A stretch of 64,000 nucleotides of DNA from Protopterus annectens (lineage: Eukaryota; Chordata; Ceratodontiformes; Protopteridae): positions 571,779,986 to 571,843,985 of the forward strand of contig NC_056749.1 of the NCBI RefSeq assembly GCF_019279795.1. Reading direction: 5' to 3'. This document shows, piece after piece, positions 21,284-32,749 of the stretch. Both the position numbers and the translations under genes were made by a program. The notes below the pieces were generated by a model. That model saw only the letters and a list, made by a program, of their open reading frames with translations. It did not search any database and was not told the DNA's origin. Within the stretch, counting starts at the first letter, position 1, and every line of letters begins with the position of its first letter.

Positions 21284-22075
21284 CAGCTCTGGAGGATGTG
21301 TCTAACTCCATTTTAATAGTAGCCGGTAAAGCTATACTAGGGGGAGACAAGGCAAAGGTAAGCGGTCTACAGGCCTAGCAATAGCCCTGACAGAATCATG
21401 AACCATAGGCTGAGACATATTTTTATTTTGTTTTTTTCTTTTTAGGTGTAACTGGATTTGATGGGGGGTGTACCAGAGTTAGGATCCATCGAGTAATGGG
21501 AGAGAACACCAACCAGAATAATAAGCTGACAGTACTGGGTAATATATCACAGTAAACACTTAAAACTTTCTAGAACTAAGAATATCCCCATAAAAGCAAA
21601 TACAGCCAGACTGTCTTACTATCATTAAAAACAGACTGAAAAGTGTTAATGATTCTTTTCCAAATTATAGAAGGTGAAGAATTTCCAGTACACAAAGTCC
21701 AAATGCTAAAGCAACCAATGTCCCAAACTAATGTAAAGATTAGCTCCACACACTTTAACCACATTAAACTGACATAAAATAATGTTAATAGCAATTTAAG
21801 TTCTATTTTCTTGTCATAGAGAGTAAAATCTACACAATACATTCAAGTAACTTAATTCTTGACAAAATCAAAATCCTATGTTAAAAACTCACAAAACAGA
21901 TCTATATGTATAGTAAATAATGTATAAATGCTGAAAAATCCAAGTTCTGCAATATTTTCCTGTCAAAAGATGAAAATAAAGCAGAGTAACAACAGTAAAG
22001 ACAAGAGTTTTAACAGTACAAATACACACTGCACTTCTGAGAGAAATGTTTAAAAAATTTTCTCAGGAACATTAA
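21284..22075 (-). mobile_element. Probable 5' continuation of DIRS-B
   Basis: Sequence to the right of DIRS-A contains minus-strand patches that could be the gag N-terminus and leader of DIRS-B, but no frame is convincing. The 88-codon frame 21576-21842 has no homology I can see. Assignment rests mainly on position: DIRS-A inserted into DIRS-B gag. Confidence 0.4.
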
Positions 22076-22437
22076 AAGTTATGTATTTACCATAACATTC
22101 CATCTGATGATCTGAGTTGATGCTTTTCATTTGCCTTCAAACTGTGGGACCCGGATCCAGCACGGATCCAACTCAGCCACATACTCCAGCATTGGATCCA
22201 AGCTCTAAGCTCCTCCTCTACCCATAATGCCCATCTCTATCCTCCCCTCAGATCGAGTTTGTTGCAGAATAGCAGCACCCCAACCTAGACCATATGCCTA
22301 TAATCCTGGCATTACCCACAAAACTTATGAAGAAAAAGACCAGCTGAAATAGAGGGGCTATGACTCTTCCATCTGGTCCACTACACAACCCACACAAGGC
22401 AGGGGGAAGGAGGGAAGGAAGGTTGAAGACAAATGAA

Positions 22438-22530
22438 AAGCAACAACTCAGATGGAACGTTATGATAAGTACATACATTTTTTATCTGAAGTTGTTGTTT
22501 TCATTTGGTCTTCAACCTGTGGGACACAGT
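22438..22530. repeat. DIRS-C internal complementary region
   Basis: AACTCAGATGGAACGTTATG and following bases are a divergent reverse complement of the left terminus (CATAACATTCCATCTGATGA, 22091-22110). The adjacent TTTTCATTTGGTCTTCAACC repeats the terminal block TTTTCATTTGCCTTCAAAC at 22124-22142. Confidence 0.65.
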
Positions 22531-22560
22531 CCCCAGCTACCAATAAACCCTGGGAGGTCC

Positions 22561-23670
22561 TCATGGAAGGACGTTCTGGAGCATGGCTGAGCCAAAGGAT
22601 GCTATACCCCTGGAAAGAAGGTTCAATTTACAATGGGAGATAAATGTGTGTGATGACACCCAGGTGGCTGCAGAAGAGACATCATCTAAAGAAACCCTAG
22701 ACCAAAAAGCTGCAGAAGTAGCAACAAACCTGGTGGAATGTGCCTGGCCATGCCCTGGTGGAGATAAACCTTTGGCTCGATAGGCCAATGAAATGCATTC
22801 AGAAATCCATTGAGCAATAGTAACTTTAGGCACAGGCATTCCCGAGAAGGGTTTAGAAAAGGAAAAAAAAGTTGATCAGGCTTATGAAAGGATTTTGATC
22901 GATGCAAACAGAAATGCAACAGCCTGTGAACATCAAGCAAGTGCAATTTGTACTCTCCTTTATTCTGGAAATTTGGAAAGAAAACTGGCAAATTAATGAC
23001 CTGGTAAATATTATCCTCTGATGCCACTTTCAGGAGAAATGATGGATTAGTCCACAGGGATAACCTGCCTTTATGAAATACCATATAATGGGGCTTGACA
23101 GATAAGGCTCGGATCTCTGAAACCCTCTTGGCTGAGGTAACTGCAACCAAAAAAGCCATCTTCCAAGACAGAAACTGCAAAGCAACCATAGGCGCTGGTT
23201 CAAAGGGGGGAGAAATCAAAGCCTGCAGCACCAAGGTGAGATCCCAAGGGGAAATTGGGTCCTTAACTGGAGGCCTAAGGTGAAGGGTAAATTTCAAAAA
23301 GGCCTTACAAAGCTTGGACAAATCCAAAGAACCCAGGTTCTCACCTACGTGAAAATTAGAAATCTCTGCCAACTGTGCCTTAACCATAGAGAAGCTAGTG
23401 CCATGATTAAAAATATCTACCAAAAACCTCAAACGTGGCCAGAACTGGTGCAGTGAAAGGATCCAAGTCATACTGAGAAGCCCAGATCAAGAAATGCTTC
23501 CACTTACTCAAGTAAACTTTCCTGGTAGAAGATTTTTGAGCCACTACCAAAATCTTAACGTGAGAAGACTGCCCGGGAGTCCTAACTATCAAGGGAACTG
23601 GAGCAGCCAAGCTGTGAGCTTCAGGCTGACTAAGACTGGGTGAGGGATCCCTGAGGGATGGAGAGTCCAA
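22561..23670 (-). pseudogene. DIRS tyrosine recombinase (DIRS-C), Tyr lost
   Basis: The N-terminal part is at 23407-23670 (KSSTRKVYLSKWKHFLIW). The middle is at 22686-23471 (WDLTLVLQAL, FLSWKMAFLVAVTSAKRVSE with the first Arg). The C-terminus is at 22561-22839 with HSTR intact. The end reads SSHTFISHCKL, where intact copies read HTFTKHYHL, so the nucleophile tyrosine is cysteine. Two frame changes link the three stretches. Inactive. Confidence 0.82.
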
Positions 23671-23723
23671 AGGGCAAGGCAGAAAACTGCAAGTGAGAGG
23701 AGCCCACCAAGAATTTCAAGTAT

Positions 23724-24135
23724 TTACTGTGGGAGGGCTTGATTGGGATGTGGAGGTAAGCATCCTTTATATCTAATGTAGCCAGGAATCCTTGTGGAAT
23801 AATAAGAGGGGAAAAGAGCTGGCAGGGTTAACATCTTGAAGATAGGGACCTTTAGAAAAAGGTCGAGATAGGAGAGGTCTAGAATGGGTCTCCATGGTCC
23901 GTCCTTCCTGGGGACCAGGAAGAGCCTTGAATAAAATCCTCTTCCTTCTGCAGTAGAGGGGACTGTCTCTGTGGTACCCTGATCTAACAGGGTCTGCACT
24001 GCCGGTTGAAAGAGGTGCAGTTGCTGAGCAGGTGTTCAAGGTATGCCTCACCCTATGGGAGGGAAGATCCAGGACATAAAGTAACCATTTTGAAGTATGG
24101 ACAGGACCCATTTGTCTGAGGTGAGATGGGTCCAA
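23724..24135 (-). pseudogene. DIRS RT N-terminal remnant (DIRS-C)
   Basis: In two frames one sees the region before the RT active site: GRGFYSRLFLVPRKDGPWRP and ILDLSYLDLFLKVPIFKMLT. Sequence then jumps to recombinase linker. The palm with YLDD and all of RNase H are absent. Confidence 0.75.
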
Positions 24136-24210
24136 ACAGGGAGACAGTGAGAGAGGTGAGCAGACAGTGGTACAGAAAGACGGGGAAGAGGAGACAAGGG
24201 TGGCAAGTAG

Positions 24211-25993
24211 TCAGATGCTACCTGCCCTGTCCTGAAAGCGAGTCCTATGCCTAGAAGGAGGGGATGCTCTAGCTGGAGAGGGTTGTTTTCTTGTGGGCAT
24301 ACAAGGCCTTGAAGGAGCAGTACAGCGGGAGTGCTTCCTATTAAACTGGGTTTTGGCTGGATAGTTTCTGTGAAACTTAGGGATTGGTGAAATCAGTAAA
24401 TGTTTAAGGTCCTGCATTTCTTTGCCTTTTTGCTGCAGAGATTTGAAAAGGTCTGCTACTTTAGAACCAAAAAGTGCAGCATTGTCCAAAGGAGCATCAG
24501 TGAGCTTTGCCCTGAAATCATCTGGCAGTGGTTGTAGGCGAAGCCAAGAGTATCTGCGTAAGGCAGATGCTGGTGACCTGGCAGAGCATTTAACAGCATC
24601 GTAACTGCACTTGATACAGTGTTTGGTAACCCGGGTGGAGAGAACCAGAAAAGAGGACAGTGATGCTTTGGCAGGGGAGTCTGGAATATCTGCCAGGTGT
24701 TTGGTGGCAGATTCTAAGAGGGACAATTTATACTTGGCCATATGGATCAGGCAATTTGTGGCTCTGAAGGCCAAGGTAGCCTAAGTATATATCTTTTTGC
24801 CCAACCTTTCCACTGTCATGCTGTCTTTGTCAACCGGGAGAATGGTGGTAGTAGGTAGGAGTTTGGAGGCTTTGTCCTTAGAGACTGATACAGTGGCAGG
24901 ATCAGCAGGTGGGCACTTAAGCAGATACTTAGCAGTGTCAGGCACCTTGTAAAACTTGTCTGGTCTGCATGGGCAAGGAGGTTGGGAGTCAGGGTTCAGA
25001 GATGCAGACGAAAAGGCATCTAAAAAGGCAGGCAGGAAAGGAGGAACAGGAGATGGGCTGGGGGTTTCCATTTGAATGAGGTCATAGTACCTCTTTTGTA
25101 CCTCAGACATTTCTGAGGATTCCCAGTTAAAGTGTTCCTTCGTCCTGCTAACTGTCTCACTAAAGGTCAAATCTTCAACTGGGGAGTCAGGGTCCACTGA
25201 CTCTTCCTATGGAGATCCATATCTCAAGGGTGAAGACAGCTGTGAGTTGTAAGAAAGTGATTCCTCAGAGAAATCTGAAAGGACTTCCTCTTCCCTAGTA
25301 GCTGTGTCAGTAGGCAGAGGCCTAGGGCTCAGGAGAGGAGGAGAGATGGATCCAGTAACAGCTGTAGTAGGCCTAAGTGTCATAAAGGCACTGAAAAGGC
25401 TTTGACTGAAAGCCTGCCAATCAGGAATGCTTTCTGTAGAGGGAGAAATATGTTTCCTCTTTTCTCTTCTTTTAAGAGGGCCTATGGATGTCAGTCTATA
25501 AATCGGAGATTGCAAGGGTTCGGAGGGCTCAGATGGTTCCTCAGAAAATGCAGGTTCCCCCCAGTGTCAGAAACCGGTGCCAGAATAGCATCTGCAGATG
25601 TGCTCTCTCCTAAGGATAGTGTGGCATCCTTAGAGGTACCTGTGACCTCTGGAATGGCAGAGCTGGGACTATGTGGGCCACAGGCTGGGGATTTGCTGGA
25701 AGAGGCTCAGCAGCAGATGAACGCCGTAAGGTCCTGGCCTTCTTTTTTGGTGGTTCTGCGGAGACATCTGAGGAGCCCTCCATCCATAATGTAAGCTGCT
25801 TCAAACATTGGTTTTCAAGACAAAGATAAAGTGCATATAAGTGACTACACAATGTTTTAAGCATGAACGGGCAAATTCGGCAGTCTTTATGGTCATGTGA
25901 CCATCCCAAACATAAAAGGCACTTATTGTGGGCATCCTTATGAGTAATCTGGCAGCTGCACCGACACTTACCCTTTCTGGATGACATGAACAA
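24211..25993 (-). pseudogene. DIRS gag-like protein (DIRS-C)
   Basis: The likely start is at 25993 or at MSSRKGKCRC just inside it. The N-terminal Cys/His cluster reads CRCSCQITHKDAHNKCLLC then HDHKDCRIC. Acidic/Ser-rich middle frames (25207-25515, 24781-25197) and the conserved C-terminal half (24211-24774: AFRATNCLIHMAKYKLSLLE, RVTKHCIKCSYDAVKCSA, LTDAPLDNAALFGSK) follow. At least three breaks. Confidence 0.75.
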
Positions 25994-26099
25994 GCAATAC
26001 TAAATTTTTAGAAGGACTGAAAAGGTCCCCAACGAGGTACTTATCTGATAAAACTAATCTGACATCAGTGGTAGCAGAACCACCTGGTGTACGAGTGGA

Positions 26100-26166
26100 G
26101 ACCTTAAACCTGGCAGCATGGTGGATAATGTAGTTATACAAAACACACCTCTCACTAAAGCGGTGA
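26100..26166 (+). repeat. 66-bp DIRS-A recombinase fragment, inverted
   Basis: CTTAAACCTGGCAGCATGGT onward reads, on the plus strand, KPGSMVDNVVIQNTPLTKAV, the RNase H/recombinase junction of DIRS-A (minus strand at about 17225-17290). It is flanked by minus-strand DIRS-C and DIRS-D sequence, so this short piece is in the opposite orientation. Confidence 0.75.
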
Positions 26167-27900
26167 GGTCTGAGGGCTGGTGCGTGCCGACATCACCTTT
26201 ATGGCCCACAAACTCTCGTCCATGTCAGATGCCTCACGCACTGCAGAGGGGATGAAAGCTTTTGGATACTGGTTATACTTACGCAAAACTGGAAGGGTAA
26301 ATCCATATGCGGAATACTGCAACATGGGAATAGAAGGACATTGAGAGTAATCATGGCCACCATGCACCCCAACGCCCAAAGAACTGAATCTGCTGGGGGA
26401 CGTTTGGCTTGAAAGATGTAAGAGACATGATGTAAAAGGAATCGCAGTCTGTCCAAGGTAGAAACATCTTGCCTTGGATAGTGTCTATATGAGCCCCAGT
26501 TAAATTGAGCACCTGCACTAGTGCCAGCTGGGATTTGTTGATATTTATAGTTATGCCCAGGTAATGAGTGGTCTTGAGAAGAAGATCCCTGGCTTGACAC
26601 AGCTGATACCTGGAGGGAGCGGAAAGGAGCCAATCATCCAGGTAGGGGAATACCTGAGACCCCTGCAGCCACTGGTGAGACGCCACTACCTCCATCCCTT
26701 TGGTGAACACCTGGGGGGGGATGAGCCCAAAGGGGAGCGCTCTGAACTGAAAATGACTGGCTCCCACCCACATGCAGTGGAACCTCCGAGAGCACCTGCT
26801 CATCTTGATGTGATAGTGCATGTCTTGGAGGTCCACCTAGTACATCCAGTTGTTAATCTGCTGGAAGGGCAGAATGCACTGAAGGGTGACCATCCAGATT
26901 TTTGTCTTGGCAACCAACAGGTTCAGGGTTGAAAGATCCATAATGGGTCTTATGTCCCTCATTTTCTTTGTCACTAAAAACAACCTGGAATAGATGCCTG
27001 GTCCGGATTGGTCTGGGGGGATGGGCTGGATGACTGTTTTTTTGAGCAGCCTGGAAATTTCTATGGCTTCTTGCTCCTGTTGCACTGGTGGGACATTTGG
27101 AAGGTGTATGGAAAGGACAGGGGGCTGAAGAAAGGGGATCAAGTATTCTCTGGATATTATCTGAAAAACCTAATGATCATCGGTGATGGACTCTCAGACT
27201 GTTGGGTGCAGAGATAGATGTCCCCTGACTGCCTCTAAAGATGAGCAGTTGGGCAACCCTTCAGGACTGCTGTGAGGGTCTGTCAGGGAAGGGATCCCAA
27301 GACCCTTGGTTCCTTGGGTCCCCTCTGCCATGAGGTCAGCATCTGTCATATCCTCCTCTGCCTCTGGTGGAAGGCAAACCCTGAGTATCATGGGAAGAGC
27401 CTTGAGATTTCCAGAACCACATCTTCTTCACCCCATGCTGATTGCTAGAGAAGGATCACTGTGGAGTGGAGAAGTGGATCCTGATGGCAGACAAAGTCTT
27501 CCCGTCCTCGCTCTGGACTAAGGTGTCACGAGCAGTCTTACCAAAAAGAGTGGAACCGTCATGGGGGGATTCGTAAATGACACCTTGAAGAGCTCTGAGA
27601 AAGCATAAAACTGGAGCCAGGCATGATGCCCAATGGCTACACCTGTCTCGGTAGCCCGAGAGGCATCTTCCTTAGCATGTGATAGGAAATTCATTGAAGT
27701 ATTGGATGGCAGGAAAAGACTGAACACTTACTGCCTCTTCCCTCTCAGGATATGCTCAGCCAAACAGCTGTCATAGGAAGAGAGAGGGAGGTGAGTTTGA
27801 GTTTTGAAAGATGGCCAGTGCTGGGCTACCTTGGAACACATAATGCAAAATGCTACTGAGGCAGTGGAAAGGATGAACATCTCCAGTTTACAAGTGCACA
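26167..27900 (-). mobile_element. DIRS fragment (DIRS-D): RT and gag part
   Basis: On the minus strand: a gag fragment (27518-27727, ATETGVAIGHHAWLQFYAFS, matching the VTGSVIRR-AWLKEQ region of other gags), an RT N-terminus (26837-27142: GPGIYSRLFLVTKKMRDIRP) and an RT core (26351-26836: FRALPFGLIPPQVFTKGMEV, FPYLDDWLL with YLDD intact, NLTGAHIDTIQGKMFLP). RNase H, recombinase and ends are missing. A family separate from A, B and C. Confidence 0.75.
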
Positions 27901-28049
27901 CATATATAGCTAACTATGTACATAGTTGTTGCCATCAGACCTAAAGGTCTGAGACACACTATGCTGTAACTGACTGAGAATGAATAATGTAAATTACCTG
28001 GTTTTGTACTGGAAGGATCCAGTCTGAGTGTCCAGTGTGCTTCCTATCA
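27901..28049. other. Unassigned spacer
   Basis: Short non-coding stretch between the DIRS-D gag and a decayed RT. I see no feature in it. Confidence 0.5.
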
Positions 28050-28510
28050 AATAAGCACTTGAGAGGGATCCAACTAGGACTTTGCACTGTTTACTGTGAT
28101 TTTCATGTTCTGGAAAAAACTCAGAAGAACCCCGCAATCAGTGATTAAACTTTTCCAAGTCACATCCAGATAGGAAAACACCTCAATCTGTTGTTATCTC
28201 TAATTCACTGCAGCTGTGGACATACATTTTTGTGAATGTCCTACTGCTGTGGTGAGACTGAAAGAAGGGTCCAGAACTAAAACTGACTGATTCCTAACTA
28301 GAAATGCACAAAGATTCTAGATTCCTTGGCAATCTTTATGAGCTTATATGTATCCTGGAAGTCCAAACAGCACAACCAGTCCCAATTTCACAGACATGAA
28401 AGGATAAACTGTAACATGACCGTATGAAAGATTTTTGGGGGAATAAATTTGTTTTGGCTACTCAGATCGACTACTGACCTAAGGTCCTTTGTCTTTTTTT
28501 GGGAAACAGC
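28050..28510 (-). pseudogene. Heavily decayed DIRS RT (DIRS-J)
   Basis: Reading the minus strand from 28510 in several frames gives LLFPKK then a VVDLS-type block, NKFIPPKIFHTVML, a DFQDTYKL block, and FSYLDV in place of YPYLDD near 28155. The order matches a DIRS RT. DIRS-E interrupts it at 28511. Too decayed to place in a family. Confidence 0.55.
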
Positions 28511-30190
28511 AGGAAAGTACAGTTGTGTCTACTTACCATAAATGTAGATGCTCGAGTGTCTTCACTGTTGCAGTAATAACTCATTGGGATTTCCTGCTGT
28601 TGAAGACCTTTGCCAACCTGAATACCTGGGATTTTCCCCCTCCTCTAGGCCTGGCAAATGCCCTATGCTACAGTGTCAACACAACATGGTATAAGGGTCA
28701 TCAGCCAGTGTCCTTTTCTCAGGACTTCTTTGCTCTGACAGGACTGGAGGCTCACTCATCAAGCCCTAGGCTAGGAGAACAGCCCATCCATACTGACTCT
28801 AGCAGGGAGACCTTTTGGATAATTTAGATGGGTAGGGGACCTAAAGAAGAAGGGTACGAGGAATTTACCCCAACCCATAACAATGACAGAGGGGGGGAAA
28901 GGAAGGGAAAGGCTACTGCAACAGTGAAAACACTCAGACATCTACATTCATGGTACATATACACAATTGTGCTATGCTCATTGTGTTTCACTGCTGCAGT
29001 AACAAGTCATTGGGGAGATTCCCAAAGCTATAGGATGGGATGCTGGTAAAATGAGGTCAAACAGGGGACAGAAGCCCATACACAACTGTAGAGGCAAACC
29101 CAGCTCTGGTTCTAAAAGAAGAGAATATGCATGATTTGATAAAGGTGTGACCTGAAGACCAGGTGCCTGCTTACATGATTTTTTTTTGGTGGGCACTCAC
29201 CTGATATAAAAGTAGCTGCAGTGGCTGTGGTTCTAACGAAATGGGTTATAATTTAATCTGGTACCTTTTTGCCATGATGCTTGTAGCAGAAACTAATGTA
29301 GAGATCCACTTAGAGCTAGTTTGTTTGGTAACTGGATTACCCAATTTACTAACGGCAAAGGCCACAAAGAGTTGGTCTGATTTCCTGAAAATTTTTGTTG
29401 TGTGGAAATAAAATCCTAGCTGCCTGTGTACAATGACAAAATGCAATGTTCTCTCACTCCTGTTTTGTGGGTTTCAGAAAATAAAAGCAGGGAGATGTAT
29501 AGTTTGATTCAGGGAAGAATAGAGTGACCACCTTAGCCATAGAAGTAGGAAGAGTCCTCAGAGAGACTATGCCTGGGTAAAACCTGAGGAAAGACTCCTT
29601 ACACTTTCCAGCCTGTAACTCAATTGATTATCCTAGCTGAAGTGATGCCTAACAGAAATACTACAGTTTTCCATGACAAAAGTTTGATCTCTGCAGAGAC
29701 TGCCAGTTGACAGGGGGGGGGGGGGCAGAGTAAGCTTCTTTAATAAAAAACTGAGTTGCCAGGAAGAAGGAGATCTCTGGGGTGTGACAGGCCTTAGGTA
29801 GGTGATGCCCTTGAGGAACTGTTTCAACATAGGCTGGAAAAACAGGGAAGGTTGTGTGGGTAGGTAAACAGGCAGGGATGGCAGAGCATGAACTTTGATG
29901 GAGGATTAAGAGAGAACTTTGTTGAACAGCTCGGTCAGATAGGTTAGGGCCAAGAGGAGGTTAGCTAGTAAAGGTTGTTTAACCTTGGTCTAGTACCAGG
30001 CTGCCAATCTTTTTCATTTTGGGATGTATGATTTCCTAGTACTGGGTTTTCTGGCCTCTTTTAAAATAGTTAAGACGTTCTTGTTTAAGAGCAGGCCCTG
30101 GGGAACAAGAACTATATCCCTGCCAGCTTCATAGTGTGTAAGTTGGAGTGTAAGGGGTCTCCTTTGTTATGTGTCAACAGATGCATCTCC
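28511..30190 (-). mobile_element. DIRS fragment, 3' half (DIRS-E)
   Basis: The left end AGTACAGTTGTGTCTACTTA is at 28514. It is followed by a left terminal repeat, an internal complementary region (28917-29010 with CAATTGTGCTATG at 28964-28976), and a recombinase in pieces (29246-29446: FRKSDQLFVAFAVSKLGNP; 29633-29830: FLKGITYLRPVTPQRSPSSW). It ends near 30190 at the RNase H/recombinase linker. The divergently oriented DIRS-G begins 17 bp further on. A G12 run lies at 29715. Confidence 0.78.
28917..29010. repeat. DIRS-E internal complementary region
   Basis: It contains the complement of the left end (CTACATTCATGGTACATATA against the terminal TACTTACCATAAATGTAG) joined at CAATTGTGCTATG to a right-end complement (CTCATTGTGTTTCACTGCTG). 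Confidence 0.75.
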
Positions 30191-30206
30191 TGTGGAAGCA
30201 GCAAAA

Positions 30207-32720
30207 TATGTTCTTTGTAGTCAGTGTTGCAGTACTAATCCTTGGGACTTCCTGCCATGCTGAAGCCTGTTACCAGCCCCATTTCCAGAGTCTTAACAAC
30301 ATCACAAGCTGATAGACGTTTTATGACTGACATCTGGGCATCTGCTGGTGCCATATTCAGTTCATTCTAGTCTTGCAGTCCAGTGCATTTCACATGTGTT
30401 TTAGACATTCATAGTCCATCAGTCTGCTCATGTTTCCAGAGTTTCTCTGCATCCAGACAGAGAAGTATCCTGTTGGTGAAATTTTTTTTCTAATTAATGT
30501 TCAAAAATTTGCAGGTTCCACTACCTCTTTGACAACTGATTCCAAAAAAAGTGAAAAGATAAAAAACCCAAGGATCCAGAGTTCACTGAAAACGTGATTG
30601 TGTCTACCTCTAAATCAACTGAGGACCTCAGTGAAGTGATTTTGCAGCCACCAGGACCAGTGATAACTAGGCTGGAACCCTCTGGCACGACCCCTTGGGT
30701 GGCTGCCATGGTTTCAGGCCTTCTCACAACTACCACCACCACTCATACTTCAGTCAGGTCTGACACTACTATGCAGGCATCATCTTCTGACATCTGAGAA
30801 GTGGTTCCACAAGGAGTACTCTCCCCTCCACTGACTTTGACGTTCCTTCTGAAGTTGGGCTTAGCTGACCTCATCCCTCGGCCATGCCTGCTAAACAAGC
30901 ATTAAAACTGAAACTTACACCAAACATGGTCTGGCCTCTGCCCTTGGCCCTTGGACTGCAGGCCAAAGTCCAGGACCTGGTTAAGATAACACAGGAATTC
31001 CAGGCATTCATTAAAGTCAGAGAAACTTTGCAGACTTCCACAGTCTCCCTGGTGCCGACCAAAAGGACTACAGATATATCCCTCTCAGAGGAGGAAGTCT
31101 CCTCATCCTCTGAAGATGAGGAAGAACTCACCTACTCAGGTCACTTGCAACCCCCAAACCTACCCTGATTCAGACTCAGATGACACTCTCTCTTCTGCAT
31201 CTCCACCTAAAACTTTTCCTTCAGAGACACACTACATAAAATGAAAGAAGCCTTTAACTGAGAAAGTAAGGAGTTCTTCTAAGCTTAGGCATACTATGGA
31301 GAACTAATAAGCTTACCCTCTCCCCTAACAATGGCTATTCCTCTGGTACACTTCATGCTAGATGATGTGCTTGAGGACATAGCCCTGGATTCCTTACCAT
31401 CTGCTCCTAGGAAATCACAGAGGTTTTATAGGGCAATTGACTCGTACAAATATGTCTACAAAAATCCAAAAGCTGATCCCTCAGTGGTCTACACTGAAGC
31501 TACCAAAAGGGTTCCCAAAGGGCCATCTCAGTACCCATTACCTAATGACAGGGAGAGAAAGCTCCTAGACAGGATTCACAGGAAAACCTATACCTCTGCT
31601 ACCCTTGCCATAACAGCATTAAATCGTCAATTTCATATGTAAAATATCTGCAATCACTTCAAGATAAAATGTTAACAAAACTTGATCCCATGTCGGAAAG
31701 AATTTCACACAAGGAGATGCAGGACATTGCTAGAAAAGACTTACAGGTAGCCAGGCACTGTTTGAAATGTGGTTATGACACCTTATATCTTCTTGTAGGG
31801 CAGCTGCCACAGGATCATTTGCATGCAGATATGCTTGGCTAAGAATTCAGCCATTGTCAGACCAGGTTAAAGCAGAGTTACTGGATGCTCCACTGGACAC
31901 AGAGTTCCTATTTGGACCTCCAGCTGAATAAGGCTTTGAGAAACTACACAAAAAAGGCAAACAGTTTAATACTGTTAAATAATTTTACTTGTCCCCAACA
32001 CAGAGATACAGTAGAAACTACCCCTCTAAGCCTTGGCCCTTCCCACCTAGACAAGACAAGGGCAGGCCTCCCCATGGAAAAAGACCAAGGTAATCAGGAA
32101 GATGGCAACAAGAACAGCCTCACAGATCCACAAAGAACAGATTTGTTACCCCTCCTTGCCCACTTAACCCTCCCCTTCTTCAAGGATCCCTGGCAGGCAG
32201 GCTTTCCCTCTTCTTAAAACAGTGAAAGACCATTACAAGGGAACAACAGGTTCTCAGCATTATAGAAAAGGGATACTTTATTCAGTTCAGACAAATTTCC
32301 CTCTTTACGGGCATGCCAAGACCCCCAAAGGAGCAAGAAAATCTCCTGCCACCAATTATCAGTGATTTACTTAGGCAACGGTCCATACTACTGATTCCAC
32401 CAGGTCAATGGGAAAAAGTTTTTATTTAAGACTTTCCTGGTCCTAAGAAAATAAGGAACCTAGAGACATATCCTAGACCTCTCAAGGCTAAAAAAATTCC
32501 TTCATGTGCCAAAATTCAAGATGCTTACTCTGCAAAAGCTTTTAACCATGGTTTTTCATGACACCTCCATGGGTTACAATCAACCTAAAGGATGTCTACC
32601 TTGATGCACCTATAATTCCCTGCTACAGAAAATACTTAAGTTGGTAGCCTTAGACTCCCACTCTACCATTTTGGATCTGCACTGTCCCAAAAGTGTTCAC
32701 AAACTGCTTGGTCCCCTAAT
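30207..32720 (+). mobile_element. DIRS fragment, 5' half, plus strand (DIRS-G)
   Basis: The start ATGTTCTTTGTAGTCAGTGT matches the right-end type of DIRS-A/E read in coding direction, followed by terminal-repeat-like sequence. Gag remnants span about 30594-32217, and an RT N-terminal remnant lies at about 32300-32720 (TTTCCTGGTCCTAAGAAAAT region, then CACTCTACCATTTTGGATCT). The copy is cut before the YLDD region at about 32720. It is the only substantial plus-strand DIRS in the window. Confidence 0.75.
30884..31960 (+). pseudogene. DIRS gag-like protein remnant (DIRS-G)
   Basis: Two open stretches are clear. 30884-31168 carries an acidic run SLSEEEVSSSSEDEEEL. 31331-31642 carries MLDDVLEDIALDSLPSAP, YKNPKADPSVVYTEA and TYTSATLAITALNRQFHM, matching gag of A/H. 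Downstream to 31960 the KHCLKCGYD-type and LLDAPLD-type motifs are readable in other frames. Multiple breaks. Confidence 0.75.
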
Positions 32721-32749
32721 AAGACACAGCAGAATGCGGGGGATGGCAC

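Larger units (their letters stand above)
22076..26090 (-). mobile_element. DIRS element with internal deletion (DIRS-C)
   Basis: The left end is near 22076 (AAGTTATGTATTTACCATAA), and its complement recurs in an internal complementary region at about 22438-22530, which marks the 3' side. Recombinase (22561-23670), an RT N-terminus only (23724-24135) and gag (24211-25993) follow. RT catalytic motifs and RNase H are deleted between about 23670 and 23730. The right inverted repeat is missing. The family is distinct from A in both proteins and termini. Confidence 0.82.

Noticed and set aside
22095-22115. CTGATGA at 22103 as a hammerhead core
   Set aside because: No GAAA partner or stem II at suitable distance; it belongs to a DIRS-C terminus.
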